Shown: in pieces, positions 55,957 to 64,000 of the stretch
Position numbering within the stretch: position 1 is the first letter of the stretch
Layout: every line of letters starts with the position of its first letter
Source: Arthrobacter sp. UM1
GTDB taxonomy: Bacteria; Actinomycetota; Actinomycetes; Actinomycetales; Micrococcaceae
Length of the DNA: 64,000 nt
Assembly (NCBI RefSeq): GCF_020483305.1
Contig: NZ_JACWAB010000002.1
Location: 310,001-374,000, forward strand
Direction of reading: 5' to 3'
The notes under the pieces: generated by a model
What the model was told of the DNA's origin: nothing
Databases searched by the model: none
Seen by the model: the letters and a program-made list of their open reading frames with translations, nothing else
Program-made: the position numbers and the translations under genes

Positions 55957-57174
55957 GTGACCAGCACCCTTCCCGAGCCGCTCGCCCGGTTCTCGACCGT
56001 CCAGGGCGTCGAGGTCGAGCGCGCCCCGGCGCAGTGGCCCGCGGGCTTCCGCGCGGCCGGCGTCGAAGCCGGCCTCAAGGCAAGCGGTGGACCGGATCTC
56101 GCCGTCATCGTCAACGAGGGCCGCACGGACACCGCTGCGGTGAGGCTCACAGTGAACCGGTTCGCCGCGGCGCCTGTGCTCTGGACCCGGGAGGCGGTGG
56201 GAGACGGGCGCATCCGCGCCGTCGTCGCCAACTCTGGGGGAGCCAACGCGTGCACGGGGCCCGAGGGCTTCCAGGACACGCACGCCACGGCCGAGCGGCT
56301 GGGCGAGCTGCTCGGCGTGAGCGCCGCGGACGTCGCGGTGGCTTCGACCGGCCTCATCGGCGAGCGGCTGCCGCGCGAGAAGGTCCTCGCCGGCGCGGAG
56401 GCCGCGTGCGCGGGCGTGCGGCGCGATTCGGTCGAGGAGACGGCCCGCGCCGTCATGACCACGGACAGCAAGCCCAAGGCCGCGGCGGTGACGCTGCCGG
56501 GCGGGTCGAGGATCGTGGGCATCGCCAAGGGCGCGGGCATGCTCGCCCCCTCGCTCGCGACGATGCTCGTGTTCCTCTGCACGGATGCCGAGATCTCGGC
56601 CGAGGAGGCGGACGCGGCCCTCGGCGAGGCCTGCGCGGTCTCCTTCGACCACGCCGACTCGGACGGCTGCATGTCCACGAACGACACGGTCCTCCTGCTC
56701 GCCTCGGGCGAGGCGGCCCGCGAGGACGCGGCGGCGTTCACGGCGGGCCTCACGGCCCTCTGCCAGGACCTCGCGTACCAGCTCATCGACGACGCCGAGG
56801 GCGCCGCCCACACCATCGCGGTCACGGTCGAGTCGGCCGCCTCCGTCGAGGACGCCCGGACGGCGGCCCGCGCCGTCTGCCGCTCGAACCTCGTCAAGAC
56901 GGCGATCTTCGGGGCGGACCCGAACTGGGGGCGCATCCTCTCGGCGCTCGGCACCACCGCCTGCGCGTTCGAGCCGGGCGACGTGAGTGTCCGCGTCAAC
57001 GGCGTCGAGGTCTCCCGCGCGGGAGGGCTCGGCGAAGACCGCTCGCTCGTGGACCTCGCCCCGCGGGAGGCGTCGATCGTCATCGGCCTCGGCGCCGGAG
57101 ACGCGGAGGCCACGATCCTCACGAGCGACCTCACGCACGAGTACGTCCACGAGAACAGCGCCTACTCCTCCTAG
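55957..57174 (+). CDS. argJ: Glutamate N-acetyltransferase / amino-acid acetyltransferase ArgJ
   Basis: Recycles the acetyl group from N-acetylornithine to glutamate and may also acetylate glutamate from acetyl-CoA. 405 residues. The self-cleavage threonine is in the conserved VMTTDSKPK near residue 168, dividing alpha and beta chains. GGGANACTG and NSGGANA near 90 and FGADPNWGRIL near 316 are family motifs. GTG 55957 follows GAGGAGG (55944-55950) by 6 bases. Confidence 0.96.
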   Translation: MTSTLPEPLARFSTVQGVEVERAPAQWPAGFRAAGVEAGLKASGGPDLAVIVNEGRTDTAAVRLTVNRFAAAPVLWTREAVGDGRIRAVVANSGGANACTGPEGFQDTHATAERLGELLGVSAADVAVASTGLIGERLPREKVLAGAEAACAGVRRDSVEETARAVMTTDSKPKAAAVTLPGGSRIVGIAKGAGMLAPSLATMLVFLCTDAEISAEEADAALGEACAVSFDHADSDGCMSTNDTVLLLASGEAAREDAAAFTAGLTALCQDLAYQLIDDAEGAAHTIAVTVESAASVEDARTAARAVCRSNLVKTAIFGADPNWGRILSALGTTACAFEPGDVSVRVNGVEVSRAGGLGEDRSLVDLAPREASIVIGLGAGDAEATILTSDLTHEYVHENSAYSS

Positions 57175-57198
57175 AGGCGCACCGCGAAAGGACCAGGC

Positions 57199-58161
57199 AT
57201 GACTCCCACACCCGAGACCCCGCCGCCCGCCGCGCCGGCCCCCGAGGGGTCGGCGCCCGCGGCCGGCGAGTCGGCCGTCCTCGAAGCGGCGGCCCAGCGC
57301 GCCGCGAGCCTCGTCGAGGCGCTCCCGTGGATCCAGCGCTTCGCGGGCTCCACGATCGTGCTCAAGTACGGCGGCAACGCGATGGTGAGCGAGGAGCTGC
57401 GTGAGGCCTTCGCCGCGGACGTCGTCTTCCTCCACCACGTGGGCATCCGGCCCGTCGTCGTGCACGGCGGCGGCCCGCAGATCAACGCGATGCTCGAGCG
57501 GGTCGGCGTCCCGTCCGAGTTCCGCGGCGGATACCGGGTCACGAGCGAGGAGGCCATGGACGTCATCCGCATGGTGCTCACCGGGCAGGTGGGGCGCGAG
57601 CTCGTGGGGCTCGTCAACCGGCACGGGCCGTACGCCGTGGGCCTCTCGGGCGAGGACGCGGGCCTGCTCCAGGCCCAGCGGCGCACAGGCGAGCAGGACG
57701 GGGAGCCGGTGGACCTCGGGCTCGTCGGGGACGTCACCGGCGTGGACCCCCGGGCCGTGCTGGACCTCCTCGAGGCGGGCCGCATCCCCGTCGTCTCCAC
57801 CGTGGCGCCGGAGTACCGGGACGGCGAGCCGACCGGCAGCGTGCTCAACGTCAACGCGGACGCGGCGGCCGGAGCCGTGGCCGCCGCGCTCGGGGCGTCC
57901 CGGCTCGTCATCCTGACGGACGTCGAGGGCCTCTATCGCAGCTGGCCGGACAAGGGCTCGCTCGTCTCCTCCCTCCCCGCCGACGAGCTCGAGGAGCTGC
58001 TCCCGTCCCTCGAGTCCGGCATGATCCCCAAGATGGCGGCGTGCCTCGCCGCCGTGCGGAGCGGGGTGAGCGCCGCCTCGATCGTGGACGGCCGGGCTCC
58101 GCACTCCATGCTCATCGAGCTCCTCTCCAACGCAGGCATCGGAACGCAGGTGACACCATGA
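57199..58161 (+). CDS. argB: Acetylglutamate kinase
   Basis: Phosphorylates N-acetylglutamate. 320 residues; the amino-acid-kinase motif is [10 protein letters not shown] near residue 54, with [11 protein letters not shown] and [17 protein letters not shown]. The length and N-terminal helix suit the hexameric, arginine-inhibited type. The first 25 residues are Pro/Ala-rich. GAAAGGA precedes ATG 57199. Its stop overlaps argD by 4 bases. Confidence 0.97.
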   Translation: MTPTPETPPPAAPAPEGSAPAAGESAVLEAAAQRAASLVEALPWIQRFAGSTIVLKYGGNAMVSEELREAFAADVVFLHHVGIRPVVVHGGGPQINAMLERVGVPSEFRGGYRVTSEEAMDVIRMVLTGQVGRELVGLVNRHGPYAVGLSGEDAGLLQAQRRTGEQDGEPVDLGLVGDVTGVDPRAVLDLLEAGRIPVVSTVAPEYRDGEPTGSVLNVNADAAAGAVAAALGASRLVILTDVEGLYRSWPDKGSLVSSLPADELEELLPSLESGMIPKMAACLAAVRSGVSAASIVDGRAPHSMLIELLSNAGIGTQVTP

Positions 58162-59483
58162 CGCAGCACCAGACCGAGACGCAGCACCAGAGCGAGACAC
58201 CGGACCAGGCGGACCCGCAGCAGTCGGCCGAGGCTCAGGGCCAGACCCCGTCCTCGGAGCTGCTCGGTCGCTACGGACGCTCCTACACGGGCATGTTCGG
58301 GCCGCCGAAGCTCGCCCTCGTCAAGGGCCGGGGATGCCGGGTCTGGGACGCGGACGGGCGCGCCTATCTGGACCTCCTCGGCGGGATCGCCGTCAACGCG
58401 ATCGGCCACGCGCACCCGCGCTGGGCCGCGGCCGTGGCGGACCAGGCGGCGACGCTGTCCCACGTCTCCAACTTCTTCGCCACCCCGCCGCAGATCGCGC
58501 TCGCGGAGCGGCTCATCCGCCTCGCCGGCCTGCCGGAGGGCTCGGCGGCGTTCCTCGTCAACTCGGGGGCCGAGGCCAACGAGGCCGCCTTCAAGCTCGC
58601 CCGTCTTCACGCCGCCGCGGCGAACGCCCGGGACGGCGGCGCCCGCACCGAGGTGGTGGTCTTCGAGGGCGCCTTCCACGGCCGGACCATGGGCGCGCTC
58701 GCCCTCACGTCCAAAGAGGCCTACCGCGCCCCCTTCGAGCCGCTGCCGGGCGGTGTGCGGCGCATCCCGTACGGCGACGCCGAGGCGGCGCGGGCTGCGA
58801 TCGGCCCGGCGACGGCCGCCGTCGTCGTCGAGCCCGTGCAGGGGGAGGCGGGCGTCGTGCCGCCGCCCGAGGGGTGGCTGCGCCTCCTGCGGGAGCTGAC
58901 CCGGGACGCCGGCGCGCTGCTCATCGCAGACGAGGTGCAGACCGGGATCGGCCGCACGGGCCGGTGGCTCGCCTCCGAGGGCGTGGAGCCGGACGCGGTG
59001 ACGCTCGCCAAGGGCCTCGGCGGCGGGTTCCCCGTGGGGGCCCTGCTCACCCGCGGCCCCGAGGTCTCCCGCCTCTTTTCCCCGGGCGGCCACGGGACCA
59101 CGTTCGGCGGCAACGCGCTCGCGGCCCGCGCCGCGCTCGAGACGCTCGCGGTCATCGAGGAGGAGGGGCTCCTCGAGGCGGCGGAGGCTCGAGGCGCCCA
59201 GCTCGAGGCGGGTCTGGACGCGCTCCCGGAGATCGGCGCCGTGCGCCGGGCCGGGCTGCTCCTCGGCGCCGACCTCTCGGAGGCGGCGCTCGCGGAGGGG
59301 CTCACCGCCCCGGACGTGGTCCGCTCCGCCCAAGAGCGGGGCTTCCTGCTCAACGCGACGAGCGGGAGCACCCTCCGACTCGCCCCGCCGCTCGTCCTCG
59401 CCGAGGCCGAGGCGGCGGAGTTCATCCACGCCATGCCGGAGATCCTCTCCGGCGCCAGGAAAGGCCAGCCCGACCATGACTGA
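58158..59483 (+). CDS. argD: Acetylornithine aminotransferase
   Basis: A PLP enzyme that makes N-acetylornithine. 441 residues with the conserved core [46 protein letters not shown] and the PLP lysine in [15 protein letters not shown]. The first 35 residues are a Gln/Glu/Thr/Pro low-complexity run with an 18-bp DNA duplication. ATG 58158 overlaps argB (ATGA). The end overlaps argF by 8 bases. Confidence 0.96.
   Translation: MTQHQTETQHQSETPDQADPQQSAEAQGQTPSSELLGRYGRSYTGMFGPPKLALVKGRGCRVWDADGRAYLDLLGGIAVNAIGHAHPRWAAAVADQAATLSHVSNFFATPPQIALAERLIRLAGLPEGSAAFLVNSGAEANEAAFKLARLHAAAANARDGGARTEVVVFEGAFHGRTMGALALTSKEAYRAPFEPLPGGVRRIPYGDAEAARAAIGPATAAVVVEPVQGEAGVVPPPEGWLRLLRELTRDAGALLIADEVQTGIGRTGRWLASEGVEPDAVTLAKGLGGGFPVGALLTRGPEVSRLFSPGGHGTTFGGNALAARAALETLAVIEEEGLLEAAEARGAQLEAGLDALPEIGAVRRAGLLLGADLSEAALAEGLTAPDVVRSAQERGFLLNATSGSTLRLAPPLVLAEAEAAEFIHAMPEILSGARKGQPDHD
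58161..58196 (+). repeat. 18-bp in-frame duplication at the argD 5' end
   Basis: ACGCAGCACCAGACCGAG (58161-58178) is repeated at 58179-58196 with one change, encoding [12 protein letters not shown] directly after the start codon. Confidence 0.85.
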
Positions 59484-60513
59484 CGCCCTGACAGCAGACC
59501 ACGCCCGCGGAGCCGGGGAGGACTCGAGCCGCCCCGCCGTCCGGCACTTCCTCAAGGACAGCGACCTCTCGCCGGCCGAGCAGGCCGAGGTCCTCGACCT
59601 CGCCGCGGCGCTCAAAGCCGCCCCGCACTCCCGCACGCCCCTGGCGCACGGGGACGCGCGCGAGACGGTCGCCGTGATCTTCGACAAGACCTCCACCCGC
59701 ACCCGCTTCTCCTTCGCGGCGGGCATCGCCGAGCTCGGCGGGCAGGCGCTCATCGTCAACCCCGGCGAGTCCCAGATCGGCCACAAGGAGTCGGTCGAGG
59801 ACACGGCCCGCATCCTCGAGCGGACCGTCTCGGCGATCGTGTGGCGCACCTTCGGCCAGGCGGGCCTCGAGACCATGGCCCGCTTCTCCCGGGTGCCCGT
59901 GGTCAACGCCCTGAGCGACGAGTTCCACCCCTGCCAGATCCTCGCCGACCTCCTCACGGTCCGGGAGGAGTTCGGCACGACGGCGGGCCGCACCCTCGCC
60001 TACATCGGCGACGCCGCGAACAACATGGCGAGCTCCTACGCGCTCGGCGGTGCCCTCGCCGGCATGCACGTGCGGCTCTGCGGGCCCCAGGGGTACCGCC
60101 CGGACCCGGCCGTCGTCGAGGAGGCGCAGCGGATCGCCGGGGAGACGGGCGGATCGGTCGCCGTCGTCGACGAGCCCCGCGAGGCCGTCTCCGGCGCGGA
60201 CGTCGTGGCCACGGACACCTGGGTCTCCATGGGCCAGGAGGGGCAGAAGAGCGAGCGGGCCGGCGCCTTCGAGGGCTTCAGGGTCACCGAGGAGCTCATG
60301 GCGCTCGCGCGGCCCGAGGCCGTCTTCCTCCACTGCCTGCCCGCCTACCGCGGCGTGGAGGTGGACGCGGACGTCATCGACGGCTCCCGGTCCCGCGTCT
60401 GGGACGAGGCGGAGAACCGCCGGCACGCGCAGAAGGCGCTCCTCGTCTGGCTGCTCCAGCGCGCGGAGGCCTCCAGCTCCTTCGTCGACCGGCGCCCGGA
60501 GGTGTCCGCATGA
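59476..60513 (+). CDS. argF: Ornithine carbamoyltransferase
   Basis: Makes citrulline from ornithine and carbamoyl phosphate. 345 residues: carbamoyl-phosphate motif [11 protein letters not shown] near residue 77, [11 protein letters not shown] near 152 and the ornithine motif HCLPAYRG near 290. ATG 59476 overlaps argD by 8 bases. An N-terminal extension of about 20 residues precedes the usual [10 protein letters not shown]. Its stop overlaps argR. Confidence 0.97.
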   Translation: MTDALTADHARGAGEDSSRPAVRHFLKDSDLSPAEQAEVLDLAAALKAAPHSRTPLAHGDARETVAVIFDKTSTRTRFSFAAGIAELGGQALIVNPGESQIGHKESVEDTARILERTVSAIVWRTFGQAGLETMARFSRVPVVNALSDEFHPCQILADLLTVREEFGTTAGRTLAYIGDAANNMASSYALGGALAGMHVRLCGPQGYRPDPAVVEEAQRIAGETGGSVAVVDEPREAVSGADVVATDTWVSMGQEGQKSERAGAFEGFRVTEELMALARPEAVFLHCLPAYRGVEVDADVIDGSRSRVWDEAENRRHAQKALLVWLLQRAEASSSFVDRRPEVSA

Positions 60514-61016
60514 GCGCGCCGACGACGAAGACCGCCCGCCAGGCCCGGATCCGCTCCCTCCTGCGGGAGAACGTGGTCCGCTCGCAGGGGGAGCTCGCCC
60601 AGCTGCTCGAGGAGTCGGACGTCCAGGTGACCCAGGCGACGCTCTCGCGGGACCTCGTCGAGGTCGGCGCGCTCCGCGTGCGGGGAGAGGGCGGCGTTCT
60701 GCGCTATCTTGTTCGCGAGGACATCGCGTCCGCGGCCGAGGCGGCCTCGGGCGGGGCGCTCGTCGCGCGGGTGGCCCGGCTGTGCCAGGAGGTGCTCGTG
60801 ACCGCGGAGGGCACGGGCAACCTCGCGGTGCTGCGCACGCCGCCGGGGGCCGCGAACTTCCTCGCCCAGGCCATCGACGCCGCGGCACTCTCCACGGTGC
60901 TCGGCACGATCGCGGGCGACGACACGATCATGGTCATCGGCCGGACCGGGGGAGCGGGCGAGGAGCTCGCCCGGTACTTCCTCGAGCTCGCGGAGTCGTC
61001 CGGGCCGCGGAGCTGA
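60510..61016 (+). CDS. argR: Arginine repressor ArgR
   Basis: A hexameric arginine-sensing repressor. 168 residues: N-terminal winged helix [16 protein letters not shown] ... [19 protein letters not shown] and a C-terminal oligomerisation and arginine-binding domain containing [26 protein letters not shown] and [15 protein letters not shown] 60510 overlaps argF (ATGA). It acts on the ARG boxes before argC and argG, so it represses its own operon. Confidence 0.97.
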   Translation: MSAPTTKTARQARIRSLLRENVVRSQGELAQLLEESDVQVTQATLSRDLVEVGALRVRGEGGVLRYLVREDIASAAEAASGGALVARVARLCQEVLVTAEGTGNLAVLRTPPGAANFLAQAIDAAALSTVLGTIAGDDTIMVIGRTGGAGEELARYFLELAESSGPRS

Positions 61017-61032
61017 CCCCGTTGGACGCCGT

Positions 61033-61060
61033 GTGCATAGTTATGCAAGACTATGCATAG
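61033..61060 (+). promoter_or_regulatory. ArgR (ARG) box pair before argG
   Basis: TGCATA-GT-TATGCA (61034-61047) is a perfect palindrome, followed by a second perfect palindrome CTATGCATAG (61051-61060). They lie 29 bases before the argG ATG, in a 72-base gap after argR. This shows that argGH has its own ArgR-controlled promoter. Confidence 0.9.
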
Positions 61061-61088
61061 AGCAAACACGCAGACCTAGGAGAAGCGC

Positions 61089-64000
<2,912 letters not shown>

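Overview
The window is a continuous stretch of a very GC-rich chromosome (roughly two-thirds or more G+C by eye, with strong third-position G/C) from an actinobacterium. Gene content and order point to the order Micrococcales, most likely the family Micrococcaceae or a near relative. The markers are ribF-rpsO-pnp-M16 peptidase, dapB/dapA-rnj-ftsK-pgsA-cinA-clgR-DUF3046-recA-recX-miaB-miaA-dapF-hflX-lexA, a his operon using the dual-function isomerase PriA, infC-rpmI-rplT-rRNA methylase, pheST, and argCJBDFRGH. The assignment is by synteny and protein resemblance only; no search was run. Nearly all of it is core housekeeping DNA. I see no rRNA or tRNA gene, CRISPR array, insertion sequence, integrase or prophage gene.

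Layout. 1-1945: the end of an ABC export system (permease cut by the window edge, plus ATPase). 1992-9741: a DUF2200 protein, riboflavin kinase/FAD synthetase, S15, PNPase, an M16 protease, a low-molecular-weight phosphatase, DapB and a small membrane protein. 9746-16775: DapA, RNase J, FtsK, PgsA and CinA. 17027-23472: a ClgR-type regulator, DUF3046, RecA, RecX, MiaB, MiaA and DapF. 23450-29288: an RsmC-like methylase, HflX, a DinG-like helicase, LexA and a divergent LysM membrane protein, the last two sharing a cluster of LexA operators. 29412-33753: hisC-hisB-hisH-small membrane protein-priA-sseB. 33902-36977: an MFS carrier, an FMN-dependent alpha-hydroxy-acid oxidase and DUF1844. 37193-40494: IF-3, L35, L20 and an SpoU-type methylase. 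40666-43375: DUF808, an MFS carrier and a Nudix hydrolase. 43500-48380: pheS, pheT and a SulP transporter. 48474-54730 (minus strand): quinone reductase, a 1304-residue membrane NRPS-like enzyme and an M1 aminopeptidase. 54842-63763: the arginine operon, followed by the start of a PdxH-like gene.

How the parts work together. RecA, RecX, LexA and the LysM protein form a visible SOS regulon: LexA boxes lie at recA and between lexA and the LysM gene, the place where mycobacteria carry an SOS-induced division inhibitor. DapA, DapB and DapF make diaminopimelate and lysine. The arginine genes form one operon with ArgR-type boxes overlapping the argC promoter and a second set before argG. The infC-rpmI-rplT region is rich in RNA control signals: a terminator-like hairpin in the leader, an AUC start codon for IF-3, and stacked hairpins before rpmI.

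The most interesting locus is 48474-54730. The NRPS-like protein has the order adenylation, carrier, then three soluble acyltransferase-like domains separated by six membrane segments. This is the architecture of epsilon-poly-L-lysine synthetase (Pls). Its hand-read specificity code (DAESIGTVVK) looks lysine-like. The next gene downstream encodes an M1 zinc aminopeptidase, the family of known poly-lysine-degrading enzymes. Other unusual points are a roughly 100-residue extra domain on ribosomal protein L20, a roughly 170-residue Lys/Ala/Pro tail on IF-3, and a recurring leaderless promoter layout (TANNNT then 6-7 nt then the start codon) at a dozen genes.
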